From assembly GCF_001895145.1 (NCBI RefSeq), contig NZ_BDIR01000002.1, positions 1 through 64,000 of the forward strand: a stretch of DNA of 64,000 nucleotides, read 5' to 3'. The notes beneath the pieces were generated by a model. The model was given only the letters and a program-made list of their open reading frames with translations, was not told the origin of the DNA and made no database searches. The DNA comes from Arcobacter sp. LA11. GTDB lineage: Bacteria > Campylobacterota > Campylobacteria > Campylobacterales > Arcobacteraceae. Positions 17,236 to 25,837 of this stretch are shown here, piece by piece (within the stretch, counting starts at the first letter, position 1; each line of letters starts with the position of its first letter). The translations under genes were made by a program, and so were the position numbers.

Positions 17236-18827
17236 TAGCCCCTTTGGTTCCCTGCAAAAAAGTTTCCTGCAAGTCCTTGAGCAACTGCAGTTTTATAAAA
17301 TAGTAGTCTTGAAATAATTTCACTAGAAAATGAAATAATAATTGCAAGACCTAATACAAAAATTGAATCTGGATAGTTACCAGCAGCTAGAAGAAGCATA
17401 GCAAATAGAGGTAATGCTAATGCTCCAATATATAAAGACATCTCTCTATAATCATTATATTTTTTAAAATGTTCTTCATATAAAATCTTTGTTTTATTTA
17501 GTTGATAAAAGTGTTTATTCTCTTTATCTAGATATTTATAAAAATCATTTTGATTTGCAAACTCTTTATATTGAAAAAATGAAATAAATAGTGCTATAGG
17601 TATAACAACACTTGCACTTGCATAGTACGCATTTAATATAAGAATAAAGCCTATTAATAAAATTCCAATATATGAAACATTGAAGAAAATATTTGTTGTT
17701 TCTTTTTTATTCCAAGATGGTCTAGCTTTAATTCTATAAATCATAGATTGAGCATAGATTCCATAAATACCAATTGCTAATACACCAACTTCTATAATAA
17801 ATCTAAACACTTGGTTAAATTCAAAAAAGAATATTGGAAGAAGAAGTGTTAATCCTCCTGCATAAAGACTAAGGGCTAAAGCTTCTCTACTTAACCAAGA
17901 AGTTTTAATATTTTTCATAGCTGTATATGCTAATATTGGACGTCCAAGGTGTAAAGCAGATAGTGGTAACCCAATTGCTGCTGGTATAAAAATGGCAATC
18001 AACATCCATATATTTGGAATAGCAAGATTAAATCCAAGTAAGCTTGCAAACTCTCCTGCAACTAAAGCTATAAATCCTCCAACAGAAATTTGAGTTAAAA
18101 TTGTCATAAATACAAGTGGCCATTCTGAATGATTTGGTTTTACAATATGTGCATCTGCTGGGATTACTTTTTCTGTAGCATCATCAATTGTATATCTAGT
18201 AGTTGGTTTAGTTACTTCTGTATCTGGAAGATGAGGTGCAATTCCTTCTTTTTCTAAACCAGTATCAAGCCATTCTTGTGTATTTACAACTTCTATTTCA
18301 ATTGCACCTGCTGGACAGGCTTGTACACAGGCTGGAGTTTGTCCTATATCTAACTTATCATGACACATGTGACACTTAGTTACTATTCCTCGGTCTTCAT
18401 TAAATACAGGTACTTCATAAGGACAGTTCCATGTACAGTATTGACATCCAATACACGTATCATCATCGTGAAAAACTATTCCATTGTCAAATTTTATATA
18501 AGATTCTGTAGGACAACCTTTTAAACATTCTGGGTCAATACAGTGGTTACAAGACATTGAGTTAAAATGATTTGAAACATTTGGGAAGATACCACTTTGA
18601 GTTTCTCCTACTCTTCTCCATTTTATATCAGCAGAGTTATTATTTTGTTCATTACAGGCAACTTCACAACAGTGACACCCTACACAGGCTGTTGCATCAA
18701 AGTGAAACCTATACTGTTCTCCTTCTTTGGGTTTTTCTATATCAATATTGTAGTTACCACATTGCATACCGGTTTGTGCTTTATGATTTATAAAACTTTC
18801 TAAGGGAGTCTCTTCATTTATACTCAT
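17235..18827 (-). CDS. fused DmsB-DmsC-like iron-sulfur / membrane anchor subunit
   Basis: About 530 residues from the ATG at 18827 (MSINEE), preferred to the upstream start at 18869 because it has AGGATATTGAGA before it. Residues 1-185 hold four [4Fe-4S] Cys groups (CVGCHCCEVAC, CNHCIDPECLKGC, CIGCQYCTWNC, CHMC with CVQAC), as in DmsB. From about 230 onward there are eight or so membrane spans of the DmsC type. Such a fusion could pass electrons from the quinol pool to a molybdoenzyme. It is coupled to nasA copy A by a stop-start overlap. A quinol-linked membrane donor is unusual for an assimilatory nitrate reductase, which normally uses ferredoxin or a flavoprotein. Confidence 0.88.
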   Translation of the reverse strand: MSINEETPLESFINHKAQTGMQCGNYNIDIEKPKEGEQYRFHFDATACVGCHCCEVACNEQNNNSADIKWRRVGETQSGIFPNVSNHFNSMSCNHCIDPECLKGCPTESYIKFDNGIVFHDDDTCIGCQYCTWNCPYEVPVFNEDRGIVTKCHMCHDKLDIGQTPACVQACPAGAIEIEVVNTQEWLDTGLEKEGIAPHLPDTEVTKPTTRYTIDDATEKVIPADAHIVKPNHSEWPLVFMTILTQISVGGFIALVAGEFASLLGFNLAIPNIWMLIAIFIPAAIGLPLSALHLGRPILAYTAMKNIKTSWLSREALALSLYAGGLTLLLPIFFFEFNQVFRFIIEVGVLAIGIYGIYAQSMIYRIKARPSWNKKETTNIFFNVSYIGILLIGFILILNAYYASASVVIPIALFISFFQYKEFANQNDFYKYLDKENKHFYQLNKTKILYEEHFKKYNDYREMSLYIGALALPLFAMLLLAAGNYPDSIFVLGLAIIISFSSEIISRLLFYKTAVAQGLAGNFFAGNQRG

Positions 18828-18897
18828 TCTCAATATCCTATTATTATCTATAATTGAATATTGTAGCAATAATTTTATGTAAATTTAAAGTTAATCT

Positions 18898-18912
18898 ATA
18901 TATAAAATATAC
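18898..18912. promoter_or_regulatory. 15-bp palindromic operator candidate upstream of dmsBC
   Basis: ATATATAAAATATAC matches 14 of 15 positions of the shared consensus GTATATAAAATATAC and lies 71-85 bp before the start at 18827, the same distance as at nirB and narK. A plausible -10 (TACAAT on the minus strand) lies about 40 bp further downstream. Confidence 0.5.
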
Positions 18913-18944
18913 AATAAAATATTTTTATATCTATAAAATAAGAT

Positions 18945-18963
18945 AATTAATGTAAAATTAAGA
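18945..18963. repeat. 19-bp exact repeat, copy 1 (3' flank of nasA copy B)
   Basis: AATTAATGTAAAATTAAGA here is identical to 20993-21011. The two copies flank the second nasA gene. The core TTAAT-N5-ATTAA is a dyad. This copy lies about 118-136 bp upstream of the dmsBC start. Confidence 0.55.
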
Positions 18964-20952
18964 TTACAATTTTTCTATTCTTACTGCACTATGGTTATAA
19001 TCTGGTTGTAGGGAATCTTTATCTAGTAAATCATTTGTAAGATAATTTATATTTCTATTACTAACAGGTATAAATATTGTATCTACTCTTATCGTGTCTG
19101 TGATTAAAACTTTTGATTCAATTTCTCCTCTAATAGATTGAATTTTTATTTTGTCATTATCTACTAATCCTAATTTTTTAGCATTTAAAGGGTTCATTTC
19201 ACAAAAGTCTAAATCTTTAAATTTTAGAAGAGTTTTTGGAAGATTTGTTTTTGTTCCACTATGCCATTGGTCTCTTGTTCTTCCTGTTATTAAAATAAAT
19301 GGATATTTTATACTTGTCTTTTCACTTAAAAGTTTATTTTGTACAAAATGAAGATTTGCTTTTTTGTTTTTTGTAAAAAATTCTTTTTTTAAAACAATAT
19401 CTTTTCCCCATACAAAAGGTTTTTTTGATAAATCATCATAGTCTGCTTTATGTATATCCATATGATTAGATAATTTTGTCATCTCTTGATATTCTTGAAA
19501 AATTTCTTTTGAAGATTGAAAATTAAAAGCATTTTTAAATCCAAGTTTTTGTGCAATTAATTGAAAAATCTCCCAATCTGGTTTACAATCAATTGAAGTT
19601 CGTGTTAGTTTTTCTTGTTTTGTGATTGTTCTATCTAGATTTGTTTGAGTTCCTTCTTTTTCTCCCCATGGAGAAGCAGGGAGTTTGATATGTGCAAAAT
19701 CAGATGTTTCAGAGTTATCATAAGCATTGATTTCTATAACAGTAGGTATTTTTTTCATTAGTCTTTCAACTTTATTTCTATTTGGAAGATGATAAACAGG
19801 ATCTGTGTGACAAATAACAAGCACATCTAAATTTGCACTTAGCATTTGTGTTGCAGTTAATCCTACTTTATTATCAATCTTATTTGTATCCCAAAACTGT
19901 GAAACTTTTTTTATAGACTCTTTTTCAAAACCTAAATGTACTGCAAGCATAGTGGAAAGTCCACCAACTTCCCTTCCTCCCATTGCATTTGGTTGACCAG
20001 TTAATGAAAATGGTCCATTCCCTTCTTTATAGATTTTTCCTGTAAGTAAATGAGTGTTTATAAGAGATAGATTTTTATCTACTCCTTGAACTGATTGGTT
20101 TAATCCCATTGTCCATGCTGATATTATATTTTCACTGTTTTTATATATTTCCCAAAACTCTTCAAATTGTTCTTTTGAAAGTCCAGTTCTTTTTAGCATT
20201 TTAGTTATAGGAACTCTTTTAAATTTATTTTTTAATAGTTCATAATTATTTACATTTTCTTTTATAAATTTTTCATCAACTAAATTTTCATCAATAATTC
20301 TTTTTGAAACTAGATTAAAAAAATCTATATCACTTCCTACTTTTAGTGGAAGATATAAATCAGCAATCTTAGCAGTATCAGTAAATCTTGGGTCTAGAAC
20401 GATAATCTTAAGACCTTTTTTCTTTGCTCTTTTAATATTATTATGAAAAACTACATGTGCCTCGGCAGTATTCGCACCTGCTAAAATAAGAAGATTTGCT
20501 TTAAAAACATCTTCCATTCTAACTGGAACAAAATCTATTCCAAAGGCTTTTTTATGGGCTACAACTGCACTTGACATACATGTTCTACTATTTGTATCTA
20601 CGTTATTTGTACCTAAAAAACCTTTTACTAATTTATTTGCAATATAATAATCTTCGGTTAGCAGTTGACCTGATAAATAAAATCCAATTTTATCACTAGT
20701 AGTAGCTTTGATTTTTTTTGCTATAACATCTACTGCATTATCCCAAGAGGTAGTCTTAAGTTCATCATGGAGTGTTTCTCTAATGTGTGGACGTAATAAT
20801 CTAGTAGGAGTTTGAATACTTAAAAGTTCAGAAACTCCTTTTGAACAAACTTTTCCTTCATTTACTGGATAAACTAAATCTCCTCTTAATTTATCTTCTT
20901 CAAATTCTAGACCACAACCAACACCACAATATCCACAAACTGACTTTATCAT
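18964..20952 (-). CDS. nitrate reductase-like molybdopterin oxidoreductase (copy B)
   Basis: About 662 residues from the ATG at 20952; a TTG one codon earlier is less likely because AGGA is six bases before the ATG. It begins directly with CGYCGVGC and KVCSKG for the [4Fe-4S] cluster and has the same core as copy A (TMGLNQS, SLTGQPNAMGGREVGG, TGRTRDQWHSGTKT, then IFIPVSNRN). It is about 110 residues shorter than copy A and lacks its N-terminal extension. It is cytoplasmic, of NasA/NarB type. It sits between the phosphatase-kinase copy 2 and dmsBC, flanked by 19-bp exact repeats. Which copy is the true nitrate reductase, or whether they work together or on different substrates, cannot be read from sequence. 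Confidence 0.85.
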   Translation of the reverse strand: MIKSVCGYCGVGCGLEFEEDKLRGDLVYPVNEGKVCSKGVSELLSIQTPTRLLRPHIRETLHDELKTTSWDNAVDVIAKKIKATTSDKIGFYLSGQLLTEDYYIANKLVKGFLGTNNVDTNSRTCMSSAVVAHKKAFGIDFVPVRMEDVFKANLLILAGANTAEAHVVFHNNIKRAKKKGLKIIVLDPRFTDTAKIADLYLPLKVGSDIDFFNLVSKRIIDENLVDEKFIKENVNNYELLKNKFKRVPITKMLKRTGLSKEQFEEFWEIYKNSENIISAWTMGLNQSVQGVDKNLSLINTHLLTGKIYKEGNGPFSLTGQPNAMGGREVGGLSTMLAVHLGFEKESIKKVSQFWDTNKIDNKVGLTATQMLSANLDVLVICHTDPVYHLPNRNKVERLMKKIPTVIEINAYDNSETSDFAHIKLPASPWGEKEGTQTNLDRTITKQEKLTRTSIDCKPDWEIFQLIAQKLGFKNAFNFQSSKEIFQEYQEMTKLSNHMDIHKADYDDLSKKPFVWGKDIVLKKEFFTKNKKANLHFVQNKLLSEKTSIKYPFILITGRTRDQWHSGTKTNLPKTLLKFKDLDFCEMNPLNAKKLGLVDNDKIKIQSIRGEIESKVLITDTIRVDTIFIPVSNRNINYLTNDLLDKDSLQPDYNHSAVRIEKL

Positions 20953-20955
20953 CAA

Positions 20956-20981
20956 AAATCCTATATATTTTTATAGGATTT
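20956..20981 (-). promoter_or_regulatory. hairpin covering the ribosome-binding site of nasA copy B
   Basis: AAATCCTATA (20956-20965) and TATAGGATTT (20972-20981) are perfect complements with a 6-nt loop. On the minus-strand mRNA the 3' arm contains the AGGA ribosome-binding site and runs into five U residues just before the ATG at 20952. It could hold translation off (thermometer or attenuator) or act as a weak terminator for the kinase gene upstream. Confidence 0.5.
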
Positions 20982-20992
20982 ATTATATATAA

Positions 20993-21011
20993 AATTAATG
21001 TAAAATTAAGA
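20993..21011. repeat. 19-bp exact repeat, copy 2 (5' flank of nasA copy B)
   Basis: Identical to 18945-18963. It lies about 41-59 bp before the nasA copy B start, near where a promoter-proximal regulator would bind. A related TTAAT-GAAAA-ATTAA occurs at 24284-24298 in the narK/nrtA intergenic region. Confidence 0.55.
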
Positions 21012-21035
21012 ATATTCTGTTTAAAAGATAAACAA

Positions 21036-22661
21036 TTATGAAGTTTTTATCCACATAATAAAATTAAGGATTAGTAGAAAGTAAAATCCAAACTTATAAA
21101 ACTTCAAAGGATCTCTTTGAAGTAATGGTGTATTTTTATTAAAAAATGGTTTTACCTTATCAGAGTTTTCCACTTCATAATTCATAAGAGTATAATTTTC
21201 ATACCTCAAGTTTTCATCTACACTTATGGCTCTTAATATAATACTTTCTAACCAATTTGGAATATTATTGTTATAAGTTCTTGGTAGTTTTGCTTTTTTA
21301 AATGTAGGGTTTTGAAAAGGTTCAATTTCTCCATATGGAAACTTACCTGTTAAACTTTCATATAAAGTAACTCCAATAGAAAATATCTCTGTTTTTTCAT
21401 TGATAAAAGCATCTTTAAATCTCTCAGGAGCCAGATAAGAAGGCGTTCCAGCTTTATTATTTATTGAATAGACTTCAGTAATAGAACCAAAATCAATGAT
21501 TTTAAAAATTCTTTTTCCATCACGTTCACATACAATAATATTTTCTGGTTTTATATCTCCATGAACTAAGTCATACTTTAATAAATACTGACTCATACTA
21601 AGTAAAGTTTTGGCTAAAACTATGGATTCTTCAATTGATAGTGTTCTTTTTTTAAGATACTGTTTTAATGTAATCCCATCAAGTTTAGTCATAAGATAAT
21701 ATCTTGCAGTTCTATTTTTAGGAACTACACTTTTTGGAAAAAATCCAGCTTTTAATCTTTTTGCATTCCATACTTCTTTTACATATAAATCTAAAATATC
21801 TGGATTTTCTACTGCTTCAGCTGGAGCAAACTTTATTACATATTCAATACCTTTTTTTTCACAAATCCAAGTTCTGTCATTTTGAATTAATGACAACTTA
21901 AGTTTATAACCATCAATTTCATCACCTTTTTTTAATTTTTCAGGGATGTTTAGTGATAATTTTTTTAATTTACTTACTTCATCAATATCTAAAATATCAA
22001 TTACTATTGCAGAAGTATCATCAGGAAGGTTATCTTCCATTAGTTTACTAGCTTTTTTTACAAGTGGTATTGCTCCATTTCTCATGTGTTTTGATAACAT
22101 ATCATTACTCATAACTGAGTATAATCCATCACTACATAAGAGAATTGAGTCATCTTTTTGTATGTTATTTTCAAAATAAAAAATTTCTAATTCATCATTT
22201 ATTCCAATAGCATTTGATAAAACACTATGCATTCCTTCTTCATTATGGTCATATGAAAGTTGTTTTAGTTCTTCATCTCTTTTTATATATATACGGCTAT
22301 CTCCAACATTTGCACCATATAATCTATTTCCATCAATTACAACGATAGTTAATGTTGTGACAAGTTCTGGTCTTTCGTATTGATCTATAGATTCTTTATA
22401 TAAAATTGAGTTAATAGATTTAATAAAAGATTTGATAGATTTTTCAATTGTCCATGCAATAGGTCTATTTTTGAAGTTATTAATTAAATGAGTTGTAACT
22501 CTTTTTGCAGCTTCTGCTCCTGCTATTGCAGAACCAACACCATCGCAAAGAACGGCAACAGTTATATTATCAGATACTTTAATATCGTAAAAATCATCTC
22601 CTGTTAGCTCAGCTCTTTTTGCTAACATAAATCCTGTCGCTTTTATATTATTTTTACTCAA
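21036..22661 (-). CDS. PP2C phosphatase-Ser/Thr kinase fusion, membrane-anchored (copy 2)
   Basis: A 541-residue paralogue of the protein at 8298-10022. The PP2C part (1-225) has VLCDGVGSA, GDSRIYIK, LLCSDGLYSV and PDDTSAIV. The kinase part (about 245-510) has YVIKFAP, the loop HGDIKPEN near 365, IDFGSI near 387 and GTPSYLAPER. A hydrophobic C-terminal segment (about 520-540) anchors it. It starts at TTG with AGGAG eight bases upstream. It lies after narK, separated by a terminator-like hairpin, and before nasA copy B. The catalytic residues of both halves look intact, so it may set the phosphorylation of a shared target in both directions. The target is unknown. Nitrate-uptake control is inferred from position. 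Confidence 0.9.
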   Translation of the reverse strand: MSKNNIKATGFMLAKRAELTGDDFYDIKVSDNITVAVLCDGVGSAIAGAEAAKRVTTHLINNFKNRPIAWTIEKSIKSFIKSINSILYKESIDQYERPELVTTLTIVVIDGNRLYGANVGDSRIYIKRDEELKQLSYDHNEEGMHSVLSNAIGINDELEIFYFENNIQKDDSILLCSDGLYSVMSNDMLSKHMRNGAIPLVKKASKLMEDNLPDDTSAIVIDILDIDEVSKLKKLSLNIPEKLKKGDEIDGYKLKLSLIQNDRTWICEKKGIEYVIKFAPAEAVENPDILDLYVKEVWNAKRLKAGFFPKSVVPKNRTARYYLMTKLDGITLKQYLKKRTLSIEESIVLAKTLLSMSQYLLKYDLVHGDIKPENIIVCERDGKRIFKIIDFGSITEVYSINNKAGTPSYLAPERFKDAFINEKTEIFSIGVTLYESLTGKFPYGEIEPFQNPTFKKAKLPRTYNNNIPNWLESIILRAISVDENLRYENYTLMNYEVENSDKVKPFFNKNTPLLQRDPLKFYKFGFYFLLILNFIMWIKTS

Positions 22662-22730
22662 GTTAACAACTCCTAAAGTATTATGTATATATTTAAATTA
22701 AAACTTCAAATAAATTCTTAATTTAAATAT

Positions 22731-22764
22731 AAAAAGAGACTCTTTTATTAAGAGACCTTTTTAT
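22731..22764 (-). terminator. terminator downstream of narK
   Basis: On the minus strand AAAAAGGTCTCTT pairs, with one mismatch, one A-C mispair and a wobble, with AAGAGTCTCTTTTT around a short AT loop, ending in a T-run. It begins 8 bp after the narK stop and should end most narK transcripts before the kinase gene. Confidence 0.6.
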
Positions 22765-22771
22765 AAGTTTT

Positions 22772-24052
22772 TTAGATTCTACCACCAGCGGTAACACCCC
22801 AAGTTGTTCTCCATCTAGTTTTAACTAAACTGATTCCTGAAATTGCTACGATTACAACTACTGCAAAGATCAAAAAACCTGCTGTATATCCGTCAAATGC
22901 ACCTTTTGACCAACCTAGTGTTTTAATCAGAGCTGTTCCTCCAAGACCACCAGCACATCCAACAATTCCTGTCATTATACCAATATCTTTACCAAATCTT
23001 TGTGGAACTAACTGGAATACTGCACCATTTGCCATTCCAAGATTTGCCATAATTAAGAACAGTACTAAAATAGCCACTGCAAATGGTAATTCAACGGTTG
23101 CATTTATAATTGCTAGTAAGGCAACAATACCATAGAAAAAATATAGAGATCTAACTCCACCAATTTTATCTGCAATATTTCCACCAACAGGTCTTAATAC
23201 TGCACCTGCAAATATACATAAAGCACCAAAGTAACCAGCAATTACTTTTACATTTCCTTCATCTAATACATCTATACCAAATGCAGCCATATCTACTTGA
23301 TAAGTATTCATTAAATATACTTTCATATATCCAGCAAATCCAACAAATCCACCAAATGAAACTGCGTAAAATAATGAAAACCACCATGTATCTTTATCTT
23401 TTAATAGTTTTCCATAATCTTTTAATTTTTTAGGATTTGCTTTATATACAGATTCAGGTGCATCTTTTGCTAAGAAAAGATAAGCAACAAAAACGACAAT
23501 TGCCATTGCTGCACCAACTCCAAATACTGAATCCCATCCCCAGATTTCTGCAATTTTTGGCGCAAATAAGAAATCAATTACAACACCAATATTACCAGCA
23601 CCAGCAATACCTAAAACTACACCTTGAAGTTTTGGCGGATACCATTGTCCAGCTTGTGGTAAAGCAACTGCAAATGAGGCACCTGCAAAACCAAGACCAA
23701 GAGCAACTATTAGTAGTTGATTATATGTAATATTGTCACCTTGTAAATAAGCAGTTAATAATGCAGCAATAACAATTGCTTGTGAGATAAGTGCTGTCAT
23801 TTTTGCACCTAGTTTGTCAACTCCAAACCCTAATACAATTCTTAATATTGCTCCTGATAAAATAGGAAGTGATAATAATGTAGCTTTTTCACTTGCTGTC
23901 ATTATATGACCACCTAAAGCTAAAGCTTCAGAAATTTCTGTACTAAGTGGTCCTAACATTGTCCACACCATAAAACTCATATCAAAATATAAAAAAGCCA
24001 TGAACAAAGTAGTTGCGTGTCCTTGTCCTTTTAAGTCTTTTAATCCTGCCAT
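22772..24052 (-). CDS. narK: NarK/NasA-type MFS nitrate/nitrite transporter
   Basis: A 426-residue major facilitator protein with about 12 spans. The glycine-rich segments GLGFAGASFAVALPQAGQWYPPKLQGVVLGIAGAGN and GIMTGIVGCAGGLGG are the nitrate signature motifs of the NNP family. It imports nitrate or exchanges nitrate for nitrite at the inner membrane. AGAAGGA precedes the ATG. The first gene of the minus-strand half of the island, it is divergent from the ABC importer across 352 bp that carry two copies of the shared palindrome. Confidence 0.9.
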   Translation of the reverse strand: MAGLKDLKGQGHATTLFMAFLYFDMSFMVWTMLGPLSTEISEALALGGHIMTASEKATLLSLPILSGAILRIVLGFGVDKLGAKMTALISQAIVIAALLTAYLQGDNITYNQLLIVALGLGFAGASFAVALPQAGQWYPPKLQGVVLGIAGAGNIGVVIDFLFAPKIAEIWGWDSVFGVGAAMAIVVFVAYLFLAKDAPESVYKANPKKLKDYGKLLKDKDTWWFSLFYAVSFGGFVGFAGYMKVYLMNTYQVDMAAFGIDVLDEGNVKVIAGYFGALCIFAGAVLRPVGGNIADKIGGVRSLYFFYGIVALLAIINATVELPFAVAILVLFLIMANLGMANGAVFQLVPQRFGKDIGIMTGIVGCAGGLGGTALIKTLGWSKGAFDGYTAGFLIFAVVVIVAISGISLVKTRWRTTWGVTAGGRI

Positions 24053-24116
24053 ATATATCCTTCTGTAACTGTTTTGTGAAAGTATATAATTAATGATAAA
24101 AAAAAAGTATATAAAT

Positions 24117-24131
24117 GTGTATAAAATATAT
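24117..24131. promoter_or_regulatory. 15-bp palindromic operator candidate upstream of narK
   Basis: GTGTATAAAATATAT matches 13 of 15 positions of the consensus and lies 65-79 bp before the narK ATG. Confidence 0.45.
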
Positions 24132-24155
24132 CCAATATATAAATACTATATAAAC

Positions 24156-24170
24156 AGATATAAAATATAC
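24156..24170. promoter_or_regulatory. second palindromic operator candidate upstream of narK
   Basis: AGATATAAAATATAC matches 13 of 15 positions, with the right half perfect. It lies 39 bp centre-to-centre from the first narK copy, close to four helical turns. Confidence 0.42.
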
Positions 24171-24404
24171 AAAATAGATGAACAATAAATATACTTGATA
24201 TATAAATTTATTTTAATGAAAATTTAATAAAAGGAAATCAAATATAATATAAAAAAGCTAATATATAGGGTTCAAGAAATTAATTTAATGAAAAATTAAG
24301 AATTATATGTATAAAAAATGAACAATAATAATGTATGTTTTATCAGAATTTACTGATACAATACTCTTATCAAAACATATACAGTGTTAAATTAAGGAGA
24401 GTAG

Positions 24405-25781
24405 ATGTTAAAACAGGTATTAAAAATTGGTTTAGGTGTTTCAGTTGTTGCTTCAACTTTATTAGCAGCCCCAGAGAAAACAAAATTAAAAATAGGTTTT
24501 ATTGCACTAACTGACTGTGCTCCATTAGTAATTGCAAAAGAGAAAGGATTCTTTAAAGCTGAAGGTCTTGATGTACATGTTGCAAAAGAAGGTGGTGGAT
24601 GGCCAGGTATTCAGCAAAAAGTAATTTCTGGTGAATATGATTTTTCTCATGCACTAGCAGGTATGCCTATTGCTGCAACACTTGGAATCAATGGAAATGC
24701 TCATTTACAAGCTTTATTATCATTAGACTTTAATGGTAATGCAATTACATATGGTAATAATATTATTGCAGAGATGGAAAAATATGGTTTAGATAAAACA
24801 AAAAGACCAGTATCTGCTGAATCTCTAAAAAAATATATTGATGCAAAAAGAGCAAAAGAGGGTGATAAGTATGCCCCACTTAACTTTGGTATGGTTCACC
24901 CAGTTTCAACTCACAACTATGAGTTAAGATATTGGATGTCTGCTTCTGGAATTAAGCCAGACCAAGATTGTACTATCAAACCATTTCCACCACCAACAAT
25001 GCCATCAAACTTAATTGCTGGAAATATTGAGGGTTATTGTGTTGGTGAGCCTTGGAATTCAAGAATTGTACTTAAAGGTAAAGGTTCGGCACTTGTAACA
25101 AATTATGATATCTGGAACAATAATCCAGAAAAAGTTCTACAAGCAAGAGCTGATTTTGTTAAGAAAAACCCTGAAACTACAAAAGCTGTTATGCGAGCAG
25201 TTATTAAAGCTCAAAAATGGTTAGATGAATCATGGGAAAATAGAGAAGAAGCTATTGGTTATTTAGCTAAGAAAAACTATGTAAAAGCCCCAAAAAATGT
25301 ACTTAGAAAATCTATGTCAGGAACATTCCTTTATAACAAAGGTGTAGATTCTGCTAATCCAATGTTTAATGTATTTGCAAACAACTACGCAGCGTATCCA
25401 TTTTATTCACATGGAATGTGGTTTGTTACTCAAATGTATAGATGGGGACAACTTGATAAACCAGTTGATATGAAAGCATTAATTGAAAAAGTTTATAGAC
25501 CTGATTTATTTGCTGAAGTTGCAAAAGAAGTTGATTATAAGTTACCTCCAAGTCCATGGAAAAAAGATGGTGTTGATGAATATAATAAATTCTTAGATGG
25601 AAAAGTTTGGGATCCAAATAAAGCAGTTGATTATATCTTTGATTTCAAAGTTCAAAACTCACTTGTTTCAAAAGAAGATTTAATGAAAGCTAACTCATGG
25701 AAAGTTGAAACTAAACAACCTGGTTATACTTGTCATTATGGTCCTGCTGGATGTGCAGATCCAAAATATGTTACTAAATAA
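24405..25781 (+). CDS. nrtA: NrtA/CmpA-family ABC transporter substrate-binding protein
   Basis: A 458-residue periplasmic protein with a Sec signal peptide ([21 protein letters not shown], split here as a charged start and a hydrophobic run to about residue 22). The mature start [20 protein letters not shown] and the later CVGEPWN are typical of the nitrate/bicarbonate/cyanate binding proteins NrtA/CmpA/CynA. AAGGAG precedes the ATG. It is the first gene of the ABC operon and is followed by two hairpins before the permease gene, as expected when the binding protein is made in excess. Nitrate is the favoured ligand from the neighbours. Cyanate is possible because cynS is in the island. Confidence 0.88.
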   Translation: MLKQVLKIGLGVSVVASTLLAAPEKTKLKIGFIALTDCAPLVIAKEKGFFKAEGLDVHVAKEGGGWPGIQQKVISGEYDFSHALAGMPIAATLGINGNAHLQALLSLDFNGNAITYGNNIIAEMEKYGLDKTKRPVSAESLKKYIDAKRAKEGDKYAPLNFGMVHPVSTHNYELRYWMSASGIKPDQDCTIKPFPPPTMPSNLIAGNIEGYCVGEPWNSRIVLKGKGSALVTNYDIWNNNPEKVLQARADFVKKNPETTKAVMRAVIKAQKWLDESWENREEAIGYLAKKNYVKAPKNVLRKSMSGTFLYNKGVDSANPMFNVFANNYAAYPFYSHGMWFVTQMYRWGQLDKPVDMKALIEKVYRPDLFAEVAKEVDYKLPPSPWKKDGVDEYNKFLDGKVWDPNKAVDYIFDFKVQNSLVSKEDLMKANSWKVETKQPGYTCHYGPAGCADPKYVTK

Positions 25782-25804
25782 AGTATCAAATTTATAAAAA
25801 ATAA

Positions 25805-25837
25805 AAAAAGATAAAGCCCTAGGGGCCTTGTCTTTTT
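25805..25837 (+). terminator. imperfect terminator-like hairpin after nrtA
   Basis: AAAAAGATAAAGCC pairs, with small bulges, with GGCCTTGTCTTTTT, ending in five T residues. It begins about 24 bp after the nrtA stop. Its last four bases are shared with the next hairpin, so the two structures compete. Confidence 0.5.

Larger units (their letters stand above)
24053..24404. promoter_or_regulatory. narK / nrtA divergent regulatory region
   Basis: A 352-bp gene-free region, extremely AT-rich. It holds two good copies of the island's palindrome (24117-24131 and 24156-24170), a weak third copy before nrtA (24309-24323, GTATAAAAAATGAAC, 12 of 15), a TTAAT-N5-ATTAA dyad (24284-24298), a related TTAAT-GAAAA-TTTAA (near 24213), and an inverted repeat TATCAG-N6-CTGATA near 24341-24358. 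An outer TATGTTTT/AAAACATA pair encloses the last of these. I see no convincing small ORF. Confidence 0.55.
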
